From an uncultured Gammaproteobacteria bacterium (GTDB lineage Bacteria; Pseudomonadota; Gammaproteobacteria; Chromatiales; Chromatiaceae), in assembly GCA_937926265.1 (NCBI GenBank), contig CALAZS010000113.1:1-15322 (forward strand): DNA of 15,322 nt, read 5' to 3'. Below the pieces are notes generated by a model, which saw only the letters and a program-made list of their open reading frames with translations, was not told where the DNA came from and made no database searches. Below are positions 1 through 6,616 of the stretch, piece by piece. The translations under genes were made by a program, and so were the position numbers. The stretch's first letter is position 1, and each line of letters begins with the position of its first letter.

Positions 1-13
1 GCGCCAGTATTTT

Positions 14-30
14 CTGGTCGTACCAGTTTT
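14..30 (+). terminator. Weak hairpin with T4 tail at the window edge
   Basis: CTGGT (14-18) and ACCAG (22-26) form a 5-bp stem with a 3-nt loop, followed directly by TTTT. An alternative CCAG/CTGG pairing exists at 4-17. This could be the end of a gene lying left of the window, but the stem is short. Confidence 0.3.
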
Positions 31-93
31 AATGGAAATTAACATTAAGTTTTTAAAAGCTTATATACTTGTAGATCCTTTCTAGAGGCTTTA

Positions 94-711
94 ATGATGA
101 AAAAAATAATTCTTTCACTATTAGTGTTTTTTTCCGTAAATTCCCAGGCTGGTGTGTGGGATAACATCAAAAAGGGTGTTAGCGATGCTGGAGAAGCAAT
201 TTCAGACGGTGCAAAATCACTAACTGAGGAAACTCCCCCTGATCAAATTCGTGCTGAAATTGATGCGATGGAAAAAGAAACTGTTGCCAACCTTTTAGGC
301 TTGTCTGCTTCTGCAAAAGATCAATTTAACAGTAGTTATGGCTATGCTGTATTTGATACCCGGAAGTTTTCATTTCTGATCACCACTGAGTATGGTCCTG
401 GTGTTGCAGTCAATCGTTCTAATGGAAAACGCATCTATATGAAAATGGCTTCAGGTGGCGTTAACGTAGGTCTTGGTGGCGAATTTTATCAAGTGGTTTT
501 TCTGTTTGAAAACGAGGCAGCCTTTAATCAATTTGTTAACGATGGTCACCAGGTAGGTTCTGAAGCCGCAGCTACAGCTGGTGACGACTCAGCACGTACT
601 GAAGTGAAGTTTGTTAATGGTATCGCCATGTATAAACTCAATTCAAAAGGTTTAAAACTGACGCTTGATATTACTGGCACAAAGTTCTGGAAAGATGAAG
701 ACCTTAACTAA
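94..711 (+). CDS. Exported SYLF (Ysc84-like, DUF500) domain protein
   Basis: This 205-residue protein starts with a Sec-type signal peptide (MMKK, a hydrophobic stretch, then SQA before Gly20), so it is probably periplasmic. A short linker with GVWDNIKKGVSDAG is followed by a SYLF-like domain at about residues 75-200. Family hallmarks seen are YGYAVF, the YGPGVAV stretch, SGGVNVGLGGEFYQVVFLF, and a final glycine/lysine-rich strand. SYLF domains are known to bind phospholipid or, in eukaryotes, actin; bacterial members are exported proteins of unclear role. AGAGG at 84-88 fits ATG 94 (5 nt) or ATG 97 (8 nt), so the first residue is uncertain. The next gene begins 46 nt downstream on the same strand, suggesting a two-gene unit acting at the cell envelope. 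The family call is good; the function is unknown. Confidence 0.8.
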   Translation: MMKKIILSLLVFFSVNSQAGVWDNIKKGVSDAGEAISDGAKSLTEETPPDQIRAEIDAMEKETVANLLGLSASAKDQFNSSYGYAVFDTRKFSFLITTEYGPGVAVNRSNGKRIYMKMASGGVNVGLGGEFYQVVFLFENEAAFNQFVNDGHQVGSEAAATAGDDSARTEVKFVNGIAMYKLNSKGLKLTLDITGTKFWKDEDLN

Positions 712-722
712 AACACCTAATG

Positions 723-738
723 CTCCCTGTAAAGGGAG
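723..738 (+). other. Intercistronic stem-loop
   Basis: CTCCCT (723-728), loop GTAA and AGGGAG (733-738) make a perfect 6-bp stem between the SYLF gene and the next gene. The downstream AGGAG ribosome site (746-750) lies just outside the stem. It could be a weak attenuator or an mRNA-stability element; it has no T tract. Confidence 0.4.
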
Positions 739-757
739 ATGCTTTAGGAGTTTGTTT

Positions 758-1555
758 TTGAACAAGATAACTTTATTGCTGGTTGTTTTCTTATCATTTT
801 CATCTCTGTCTGCTAATGCAGAATCTGAGGCCGACCTGGCCAAAAAACTCGCTAACCCGGTTGCCTCTCTGATTAGCGTGCCAATTCAGGCAAATTATGA
901 TGAAAACTATGGCGTGAATGACCAAGGTGAAGTGTGGCGAATTAATGTACAGCCTGTTATTCCCATTTCGCTGGATGACGAGTGGAATCTAATTTCAAGA
1001 ACCATATTGCCTATTATTGATCAGCAGGATTTTCCTACTATCGGCGATAATGAATTTGGTTTGGGCGATACCGTACAAAGTTTGTTTTTTTCGCCCAAAA
1101 AACCAACCGATAGCGGTTTAATTTGGGGTGCAGGTCCAGTTTTCTATTTTCCAACTGCAACGGATGAAAAATTGGGTGCAGAAAAATGGGGACTTGGGCC
1201 TACACTTGTTATGCTTAAACAGCAGGGGCCCTGGACCTACGGTATTCTGTCCAATCATATTTGGTCGGTAGCTGGTGAAGATAACCGAAATGATATTAAT
1301 GCCACATTCGTACAACCATTTCTAACATACATAACAGAATCCAAAACGACGCTAGGTATTAATACCGAATCCACTTTTGATTGGGAAACGGATAAATGGT
1401 CAGTACCGGTAAACTTTACCGTCAATCAACTACTTAAAATTAACAATCAGTTGATTCAGGTTGGCGGCGGCGTGCGCTACTGGGTTGAATCACCTGCTGC
1501 AGGTCCTGAAGATTGGGGCTTACGTCTTCAGGCCACGCTACTGTTTCCTAAATAA
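758..1555 (+). CDS. Exported outer-membrane beta-barrel-like protein (MetA-pathway/transporter-like), TTG start
   Basis: I choose TTG 758 as the start. AGGAG at 746-750 lies 7 nt before it, and the product then begins with a clean signal peptide (MNKITLLLVVFLSF...SLSANA, cleaved before ESEAD), giving 265 residues. Upstream in-frame starts would bury the signal peptide behind a Cys/Arg-rich stretch and overlap the SYLF gene. The mature protein is rich in alternating aromatic and polar residues: VWRINVQPVIPISL, GLGDTVQSLFFSP, GAGPVFYFPTAT, GLGPTLVML, and a C-terminal LRLQATLLFPK strand. This pattern resembles the large family loosely named transporter, neuromedin U or phenol MetA-pathway protein, which are predicted outer-membrane barrels. 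The substrate is unknown. It probably shares a transcript with the SYLF gene. Confidence 0.72.
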   Translation: MNKITLLLVVFLSFSSLSANAESEADLAKKLANPVASLISVPIQANYDENYGVNDQGEVWRINVQPVIPISLDDEWNLISRTILPIIDQQDFPTIGDNEFGLGDTVQSLFFSPKKPTDSGLIWGAGPVFYFPTATDEKLGAEKWGLGPTLVMLKQQGPWTYGILSNHIWSVAGEDNRNDINATFVQPFLTYITESKTTLGINTESTFDWETDKWSVPVNFTVNQLLKINNQLIQVGGGVRYWVESPAAGPEDWGLRLQATLLFPK

Positions 1556-1569
1556 GTTTATTATTTTAT

Positions 1570-1590
1570 GGCGCTAACGCCGCTAGCGCC
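1570..1590. terminator. Strong GC stem-loop between convergent genes
   Basis: GGCGCTA (1570-1576) and TAGCGCC (1584-1590) form a perfect 7-bp stem with a 7-nt loop in an AT-rich setting, just after the plus-strand barrel gene. It also contains the stop codon of the minus-strand 45-residue ORF. Neither side has a good T tract, so termination in either direction is inferred from its position between convergent genes. Confidence 0.45.
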
Positions 1591-1720
1591 GGTTAAAAAG
1601 CTCATCATGACTTGATGACTCTTTTGTATCATTTTTTTTAATTAATGCTATTGAAGCACCTAAACCAAATCCACCGATTGCAAAGAATAGAGCCAGTAAT
1701 AAATAACCTAATTCACTCAT
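1583..1720 (-). CDS. Small single-span membrane protein (45 aa), overlapping the upstream gene
   Basis: This short reading frame begins at ATG 1720-1718 and ends at TAG 1585-1583. The product starts MSELGYLLLALFFAIGGF, has one hydrophobic glycine-containing segment (about residues 4-27), and ends in a charged tail (KKNDTKES...ELFNRR). Its start overlaps the end of the winged-helix gene by 8 nt (ATGAGTGA), the usual geometry for translational coupling. GAGG lies 7 nt before the ATG, inside the upstream gene. I do not recognise a family. The hydrophobic helix followed by a basic, polar C-terminus suggests an inner-membrane microprotein with its tail in the cytoplasm. The overlap, ribosome site and membrane segment together make it likely real. 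Confidence 0.6.
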   Translation of the reverse strand: MSELGYLLLALFFAIGGFGLGASIALIKKNDTKESSSHDELFNRR

Positions 1721-2123
1721 TTGTTTTCCTCAGTTTATCTAAAGGGATTAAAGGTTTGTGTTGATTAACAAACACGTTTTTTTGTTTTTCGTTTTGAAAT
1801 TTTTTCCTGATTTCCAGAGCAAGCTGTCTTCCTTTTTCAGTTAGAGTCCAACTGAAAAGCTCATGATTATTTTCACTAAAATTGAAAAGATCATTAACAT
1901 AACTTTGGACAAGACCACGCTTTTCCAGGTTTCTTAATGAACGCAGGGTGCTATGTCTTATATCAAGAATGTATTTTCGTTTTAATCCATCAAGAACAGC
2001 TTCTGCATATGTCTCATCGCTATAAAACCACATAACCAAATAGGATGTGGGGGTAAAGCCTGGGTAATTGTTTAACATGTCCCAAAGTACATGACGTTGA
2101 ACTTCTGAAATTCCGCGTTTCAT
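1713..2123 (-). CDS. Winged-helix (PadR/MarR-like) putative DNA-binding protein
   Basis: This 136-residue cytoplasmic protein has a middle region that reads as a winged helix: STLRSLRNLEKRGLVQSY (about 58-75) looks like a recognition helix and turn, and FSWTLTEKGRQLALEIRKK (about 90-108) like the wing and following helix. WTLTEKGR is common in PadR- and MarR-type regulators. The N-terminal part (VLWDMLNNYPGFTPTSYLVMWFYSDETY) does not match a family I can name. A good ribosome site (AGGAG) lies about 6 nt before ATG 2123. It is divergent from the AraC-type gene across 118 nt that hold two dyads, and it overlaps the small membrane-protein gene downstream. It could be autoregulatory or a non-regulatory wHTH protein; no metal or ligand site is visible. 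Confidence 0.6.
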   Translation of the reverse strand: MKRGISEVQRHVLWDMLNNYPGFTPTSYLVMWFYSDETYAEAVLDGLKRKYILDIRHSTLRSLRNLEKRGLVQSYVNDLFNFSENNHELFSWTLTEKGRQLALEIRKKFQNEKQKNVFVNQHKPLIPLDKLRKTNE

Positions 2124-2135
2124 CTAGGGCTCCTC

Positions 2136-2199
2136 ACTGCTTATTGACTAGATATATGATTGCCGATAAGCAGTACTTCAGCTTGACAGTTCACGTCAA
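2136..2199. promoter_or_regulatory. Divergent intergenic region with two inverted repeats
   Basis: ACTGCTTAT (2136-2144) is perfectly inverted as ATAAGCAGT (2166-2174), with 21 nt between. TTGAC (2183-2187) is inverted as GTCAA (2195-2199), with 7 nt between. Both lie between the divergent winged-helix and AraC-type genes, as expected for operators. The second dyad contains TTGACA (2183-2188), which resembles a -35 box, but no good -10 follows at standard spacing. Which regulator binds is not known. Confidence 0.45.
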
Positions 2200-2241
2200 A
2201 TTAATGACCCTTGGCGACATCGAAAAATAATATGTGAAAAA

Positions 2242-3237
2242 ATGTCTGATTCTGTATTTATTGGCAGTGGAAACCTGATTATCAAGTTACTCGAAGAGCA
2301 GGGTATTGAACCTAAAGAGTTTCTTGAATCAGTTTTAAAAAAAGAGCTAAATTTCGATTTAATGCATGACCCCAGTGCCAGAATCGCTTATAAAAACCTT
2401 GAAATTGCCTGGGAACGTTTTTTCGAAATAACCGGGGATGAATGTCTTGGTCTGAGATTCGCCGAATACTGGCACCCAGGCCATTTAGGCCCTCTTGGAC
2501 ATGCCTGGCTTTCGAGTAAAACCCTTTTTGAAGCAGTTACTCGATTAGAGCGTTTTATTCACATGATTTCAAAAAGATTCAATGTTGAAGCCGTTGAAAA
2601 TAATGAAACTTTCATAATAAAAATAGAGCGCCAGAATATCCAAAAGGGATTACATTTTTTAATGGATGGAATGATGGCTGTACTTGTTACTATGTTTCGT
2701 ATGAATCTTGGTAAATCATTTAAACCATTTTCAGTGCATCTTGTTCGACCTGAACCCGGCTGTATGGGCCAGTTTAAGACTTTTTTCCAATGTCCTGTTC
2801 ATTTCAATGCAAATGAAAATTTACTCATCGTTGATAAAAATGTCATGCATGTGCCTTTAACAGGCTCAAACCCAATAATTGCAGATATGAGTGACAGGAT
2901 AATTATTGATTATCTTGCAAAAATGGAAGATTCAAATATTTTAGACCGGGTTAAGTCGGAAATACTCCATCAATTGCCCACTGGAAATTTTTCTGAGTCG
3001 TCCGTAGCATCTTCGCTTCATAAATCATCAAGAACCATTCAGCGATTGCTTAGTGATCAAGGCACTTCTTTTTCTGAACTTGTCAACGAAACACGAAAAG
3101 ATCTTGCATTACGCTATATCAGTGATTCAAAAATCACTATTACGGAGATTGCTTTTATGCTAGGTTTTTCTGAGAGTAGTTCCTTTTCCAGGGCTTTTAA
3201 GCGCTGGACAGGATCATCGCCCAGTGCTTACAGATAG
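2242..3237 (+). CDS. AraC-family transcriptional regulator (OruR-type N-terminal domain)
   Basis: This 331-residue protein has the two-part layout of the OruR/ArgR-like branch of the AraC family. Residues about 25-215 match the arabinose-binding-like N-terminal domain of that branch (IAWERFFEITGDECLGLRFAE, HPGHLGPLGHAWLSSKTLFEAVTRLERF). Residues about 235-331 hold the double helix-turn-helix: SVASSLHKSSRTIQRLL is the first, and ITEIAFMLGFSESSSFSRAF with KRWTGSSPSAYR the second. Members of this branch control catabolic or virulence genes in response to small molecules; the ligand here is unknown. ATG 2242 has only a weak ribosome site; an ATG at 2232 is followed at once by a stop. Likely targets are the neighbouring genes on either side (winged-helix pair, glycine-zipper gene). 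Confidence 0.9.
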   Translation: MSDSVFIGSGNLIIKLLEEQGIEPKEFLESVLKKELNFDLMHDPSARIAYKNLEIAWERFFEITGDECLGLRFAEYWHPGHLGPLGHAWLSSKTLFEAVTRLERFIHMISKRFNVEAVENNETFIIKIERQNIQKGLHFLMDGMMAVLVTMFRMNLGKSFKPFSVHLVRPEPGCMGQFKTFFQCPVHFNANENLLIVDKNVMHVPLTGSNPIIADMSDRIIIDYLAKMEDSNILDRVKSEILHQLPTGNFSESSVASSLHKSSRTIQRLLSDQGTSFSELVNETRKDLALRYISDSKITITEIAFMLGFSESSSFSRAFKRWTGSSPSAYR

Positions 3238-3290
3238 GTCCTACAGGGCATAAAAATAATTTAATCTCACTGTTTAATTATGGAGTGACT

Positions 3291-3872
3291 ATGAAAAAGA
3301 CATTTATCTTAGCCTGTTCGCTATGCCTATTTTTCACTTTAAATCATGCCTTTGCGCAAAAGGCCGGTGCAAGTTCACGAATTACTACTGGAAAAGTTGT
3401 TAAAGCTGATAAAGTTACACTTGATTCCGAAGCTGGAAAAGGGGCCCTGGTCGGTGGTTCACTCGGACTGATCTCTGCAAGTGGAAAGAAATCCAGCAAA
3501 AAAGCACGAAATACTATCATCGGTGCTGCTGCTGGCAGTGCGCTTAGCTCTTCCTCCCAGGGTAGCAGACAAGGTATGCGTTACACAGTCAGTGCGACCA
3601 ATGGTAGTGCCATTACTATCGTTACTGATCAAACTGAAGTGCGAGTTGGCGACTGTGTTAATGTTGAAGAATCAGGTGGAACTTCGAATATCCGCCGTGT
3701 CAGTGCCAGCATGTGTGAACCTGCTTATAGCCAGGCGGTAAAGGCCGTCGAATCCGAGATGCAGGAAGAAGCCAGTGAATGTGCGACTGCAAAACAGGCA
3801 TTAGTTGAAGCCACATCGAAGGAGGAGGCTGAATTGGCTAAAATGAAAATGGATATTCTTTGTAGTAATTAA
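3291..3872 (+). CDS. Exported glycine-zipper protein with C-terminal helical domain
   Basis: I prefer ATG 3291, 5 nt after GGAG (3282-3285), over the in-frame GTG at 3285, which overlaps that site. The product is 193 residues. It begins with a Sec signal peptide (MKKTFILACSLCLFFTLNHAFA, cut before Q23). Residues about 48-90 form a glycine-zipper-like stretch (GKGALVGGSLGLISASG, then NTIIGAAAGSALSSSS) of the kind found in SlyB/17-kDa-antigen-type envelope proteins. A beta-rich segment follows (YTVSATNGSAITIVTD, VRVGDCVNVEE). The last ~45 residues are a charged Glu/Ala/Lys helix with Cys near both ends. It lies 53 nt after the AraC-type gene on the same strand, so they may be co-transcribed. 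An envelope role is inferred; no specific function is recognised. Confidence 0.7.
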   Translation: MKKTFILACSLCLFFTLNHAFAQKAGASSRITTGKVVKADKVTLDSEAGKGALVGGSLGLISASGKKSSKKARNTIIGAAAGSALSSSSQGSRQGMRYTVSATNGSAITIVTDQTEVRVGDCVNVEESGGTSNIRRVSASMCEPAYSQAVKAVESEMQEEASECATAKQALVEATSKEEAELAKMKMDILCSN

Positions 3873-3884
3873 CTGGATTAAGCT

Positions 3885-3936
3885 AGACCCAAGCGGACAT
3901 TGTGGGTCTGACAATAGCCAGACCCACCTTCTTAAT
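3885..3936 (+). terminator. Mutually exclusive hairpins, probable terminator
   Basis: Three copies of the 7-nt AGACCCA/TGGGTCT core occur in about 45 nt. AGACCCA (3885-3891) can pair with TGGGTCT (3903-3909). The stronger pairing is GTGGGTCTG (3902-3910) with CAGACCCAC (3919-3927), a 9-bp stem with an 8-nt loop followed by a T-rich tail (CTTCTTAATTTC). It lies 12 nt after the glycine-zipper stop and just past the end of the minus-strand DsrE2-like fragment, so it may act in both directions. Confidence 0.6.
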
Positions 3937-3938
3937 TT

Positions 3939-4139
3939 CTACATAAATAAATTAACATCTGCCTTTAATGCCATAGGTAAAAAACTGGCTGCGCCAACCC
4001 ATTCTTCGATATCTGGAATAAATTCTTCTTTTTTGTATTCAAATAGGTCTACTGTCATCTGACAAGCTACAAGTTTTACTTCCGCTTCAATACACAAGTC
4101 CAGTAAGTCTGTTATTCGTGCGATGCCTTTATTATCCAT
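3939..4139 (-). pseudogene. 5'-truncated DsrE2/DsrE-F-like gene (C-terminal fragment)
   Basis: The 66 readable residues match the C-terminal part of DsrE2-like proteins of the DsrE/DsrF/DsrH family, which carry sulfur or take part in sulfur transfer. The key stretch is VKLVACQMTVDLF (conserved Cys26), followed by YKKEEF, GAASFL and ALKADVNLFM. Full-length members are usually about 150-170 residues, so the whole N-terminal half is missing. The ATG at 4139 corresponds to an internal methionine of the family rather than a true start, and no ribosome site precedes it. Upstream in frame lies DAVKT and then a TGA at 4155-4153, and the DNA there is a short repeat found again at 15260-15290. A remnant left by an insertion or deletion is the simplest reading; a short expressed protein is possible. 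Confidence 0.65.
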
Positions 4140-4332
4140 TGTTTTTACCGCATCTCAGCCACCCAAAATTACTCCGTGAGCGGCAGCTTTCAGGAAAGCA
4201 GACAGTTTTACTGGGTAGTTGAGGGGCTGGATCTGCTGTACGATGTTTAGAAAGTAGAGTCGATATTAAATCTTATAGAACCATTAGGGTTAATCATTGC
4301 AAAACTGACTTAAATAGAACAATTTGATGAAA
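4140..4332. other. Intergenic DNA with repeat copy 1, no gene
   Basis: This stretch separates the TPP-fusion gene from the DsrE2-like fragment. Positions 4146-4176 match 15260-15290 at 27 of 31 bases. Read on the minus strand, the part between about 4270 and 4153 is open but does not resemble the missing DsrE2 N-terminus. No convincing terminator for the operon was found; only a 4-bp AACC/GGTT pairing is present near 4290. Confidence 0.5.
4146..4176. repeat. Dispersed short repeat, copy 1
   Basis: The 31-nt stretch from TACCGCATCTCAGCC to TTACTCCG matches 15260-15290 with four mismatches. It sits at the broken 5' edge of the DsrE2-like fragment. It may be the end of a lost mobile element or a small dispersed repeat. 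Confidence 0.5.
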
Positions 4333-6570
4333 TTAAACTAATTCTGGATCGGTAATAATTTCGACTAATGAAGGGCCATTATATTCCAAGGCCTTTTGCA
4401 GACTTAGCTTTAAGTTTTCTGAGGAATCAATCTTAATACCGAGGCCTCCACAATTATTGGCAAATTCAGAGAAAGAAGGATTATGCAATGAGGTTTGCCA
4501 AACCTGCCAATTTCCCGCTCTTTGTTCTTTGGATATCTTACCCAGTTCATTGTTATTCAAGAGAATATGGGTAATGTTCATTTTGTATTTTACCGCTGTT
4601 GTAAATTCAGCAAGGTATTGTCCAAATCCTCCATCACCACTAATAGAAATCACCGGTCTTTGACGATGTTCATCTATAACCTGTGTTGCAGCCCAGGCTC
4701 CCATAGCCGCAGGAAAGCCAAAACCGATTGAACCCAGGTAACCGGACATGAGTATTCTTTGATTGGCGCATTCAAAATATCTTCCAAAAGAATAAGTATT
4801 GTTGCCAACATCAACTGATATAACCGCATTCTCGGGGCATAAATTTGAGAACGCTTCGAAAATCTCAGCTGAACTTAAACCTTTTTCATGAGAGCGAGAT
4901 GCCCGCTGCTTTTTTTCGTTTCGCCAGATTTCCCATCTTTCTGCTAAATCTTTGCGCTGATCAGGTAAATCCAATGCAGCTGGCAGAGCGTTCATGGTTT
5001 TGTTAAGTGTGATACTGATTTCACCCCATACTGGAAGACCAACCGCATGAAATTTACCTAAAGCCATGCGATCAAAATCCACTTGAATGATGGCTTTTTC
5101 AGATGTGATACCGGTGTGATTTGAAAAAGATGCACCTAACACAATTAATAAATCTGATTCATTCATACACCAACTCGCAATCGGTGTTCCACTTCGTCCC
5201 AGTACGCCTGCAGCAAGTGGGTGAGAGTCTGGAATTTGTCCCTTGGCTTTAAAAGTTGTCAGCACTGGTGCGTTAAGTTGCTCAGCAAACTTGATTACAT
5301 CAGGCATGGAACTTTGTGCGCCATAGCCGACAATAATGACAGGCTTACTGGAGTTGGATATTTTCTGCGTAATCTGTTCGATTGTTTCATCGGAAGGTGA
5401 AATCTGATGATCAGACAATCGCCCTTCCGGAGATGATGCTTTTGAATCGTCTTTAGCTGGAATAACCTGCACTTCATCTGGAAAAATTAAGTGGGACACA
5501 TTTCGTTCAATGATGGAATGTTTTAGAGCTAAGCTCATTAACTCTGCATGATTACTCTCATGTAATACAGTTTGAGAAAAAGAGGTCACAGCCTCAAATG
5601 CGGAAGAAAGGTCAATTTCCTGGAATGCACCTGGACCAAATACCTGGGTATTAACTTGGCCGGTTAATGCCAGAACTGGAGCTCTATCAACTTTGGCATC
5701 CCATAAGCCTGTGAGTAAATTGGTAGCACCTGGCCCGGCAATTGACAGACAGGCTGCAGGTTTTCCAGACAGCTTTGCAAAACCTGAACAGGCAAATGAT
5801 GCAGCTCCTTCATGCCTGATCCCAATATAACTAAGCTTGCCAGCCTTTTCCTGAAGACGAATAGCCTCAGCTAGACCCAGATTAGAGTGGCCCACCATGC
5901 CAAAGACATGCGTAACCCCCCAGTTGACCATGCTTTCAACCATTACATCGGAGATGGTGCGAGGTTGTTCATTGGATTGTTCGACTTGAACGTATATACC
6001 ATCATCTCTGATTTCAACCGGATAGGTATCAACACCATCGTCATGATTGCCAGGGGATTTTCCGGTGAGTGGATCAAAATCCCATCCGTGCCAAGGACAT
6101 CTTAACCAGCATTTCCCTTCAGATTCGCATTCAATTGAACCTTCACTTAGAGGACCGCCTTGATGCGGGCAGGCATTATCCAATGCGCCATATTCATTGT
6201 TGAGATAGGTTAAGGCGATGGTTTTTGTGCCAGCCTGAACCGACTTGACTTCACCATCAGCCAATTCGTTATTGTTGGCGACTTTAAACCAATTAGAGAT
6301 GCGGTCTTCAGTTTCGTTGATCTTATCTTTCGGGATATCATTATGTGAGCCGTCACAAAAAGGTGGGTTCTTGGTCAATTTACATTGGCATAAAAATACC
6401 TTTTCATCTTTACTAGCCTTAAACGCCATGGGTTCGAAGTCGGTACCGATGTGCGATCCGTCACAAAAGGGCTGCTTTTGGGAGCGGCCGCAGGTGCACC
6501 AGTAATAAGTATTATTGTCTTTTACATCGACACCGACAGGTTTTGTGTCAGCTATAATGGGTTTAGACAT
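4333..6570 (-). CDS. CDGSHx2-Rieske-TPP enzyme fusion (pyruvate-oxidase/acetolactate-synthase-like)
   Basis: This 745-residue protein joins three modules. Residues 1-80 carry two CDGSH-type [2Fe-2S] sites: C25, C27, C36, H40 (QPFCDGSH) and C61, C63, C72, H76 (PPFCDGSH). Residues about 92-196 are a Rieske domain with C134-P-H136 and C158-P-W-H161. Residues about 203-743 are a full three-part TPP enzyme: N-terminal domain with catalytic-type Glu254 (RHEGAAS), central domain (about 390-525), and C-terminal domain with the TPP/Mg motif G645-D646-G647 ending in NNN at 672-674. The FGPGAFQEID stretch recalls pyruvate oxidase more than acetolactate synthase. The likely reaction is 2-oxoacid decarboxylation with electrons passed to the iron-sulfur centres, but the substrate is inferred. 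No signal peptide, so cytoplasmic. GAGG precedes ATG 6570. It is the last gene of the five-gene run, 46 nt after its neighbour. Confidence 0.92.
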   Translation of the reverse strand: MSKPIIADTKPVGVDVKDNNTYYWCTCGRSQKQPFCDGSHIGTDFEPMAFKASKDEKVFLCQCKLTKNPPFCDGSHNDIPKDKINETEDRISNWFKVANNNELADGEVKSVQAGTKTIALTYLNNEYGALDNACPHQGGPLSEGSIECESEGKCWLRCPWHGWDFDPLTGKSPGNHDDGVDTYPVEIRDDGIYVQVEQSNEQPRTISDVMVESMVNWGVTHVFGMVGHSNLGLAEAIRLQEKAGKLSYIGIRHEGAASFACSGFAKLSGKPAACLSIAGPGATNLLTGLWDAKVDRAPVLALTGQVNTQVFGPGAFQEIDLSSAFEAVTSFSQTVLHESNHAELMSLALKHSIIERNVSHLIFPDEVQVIPAKDDSKASSPEGRLSDHQISPSDETIEQITQKISNSSKPVIIVGYGAQSSMPDVIKFAEQLNAPVLTTFKAKGQIPDSHPLAAGVLGRSGTPIASWCMNESDLLIVLGASFSNHTGITSEKAIIQVDFDRMALGKFHAVGLPVWGEISITLNKTMNALPAALDLPDQRKDLAERWEIWRNEKKQRASRSHEKGLSSAEIFEAFSNLCPENAVISVDVGNNTYSFGRYFECANQRILMSGYLGSIGFGFPAAMGAWAATQVIDEHRQRPVISISGDGGFGQYLAEFTTAVKYKMNITHILLNNNELGKISKEQRAGNWQVWQTSLHNPSFSEFANNCGGLGIKIDSSENLKLSLQKALEYNGPSLVEIITDPELV

Positions 6571-6599
6571 GATTTGCCTCTTTGAAAAGAATTAAATAT
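6548..6599. repeat. Shared 52-bp gene-start repeat, copy A
   Basis: It covers the first codons, ribosome site and leader of the TPP-fusion gene. It matches 8148-8199 with a single mismatch (A 6572 versus G 8172). The two copies are exactly 1600 bp apart in the same orientation. Both genes begin MSKPIIAD(T/N)KPV. Confidence 0.9.
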
Positions 6600-6616
6600 G
6601 TATATAGAGTGCCTTG

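Noticed and set aside
665..757. Longer N-terminus for the barrel protein starting near 665 or 694
   Set aside because: It would overlap the SYLF gene and place a Cys/Arg-rich non-signal stretch before a clear signal peptide; AGGAG fits TTG 758.
3291..3330. Lipobox ILAC at residues 6-9 of the glycine-zipper protein
   Set aside because: The Cys comes too early, with almost no hydrophobic core before it; cleavage after AFA at residue 22 fits a Sec signal peptide much better.
4140..4270. Open minus-strand frame upstream of the DsrE2-like fragment as its N-terminus
   Set aside because: A TGA at 4155-4153 interrupts it and the translated residues do not resemble the start of DsrE2 proteins.
5887..6505. 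Plus-strand ORFs opposite the TPP-fusion gene
   Set aside because: They lie opposite conserved domain coding sequence, lack ribosome sites and show no recognisable protein features.
4333..6570. Frameshift or assembly fusion creating the CDGSH-Rieske-TPP gene
   Set aside because: The frame is open throughout, each module is complete, linkers are natural, and there is no internal ribosome site with a start at the module borders that I could see.
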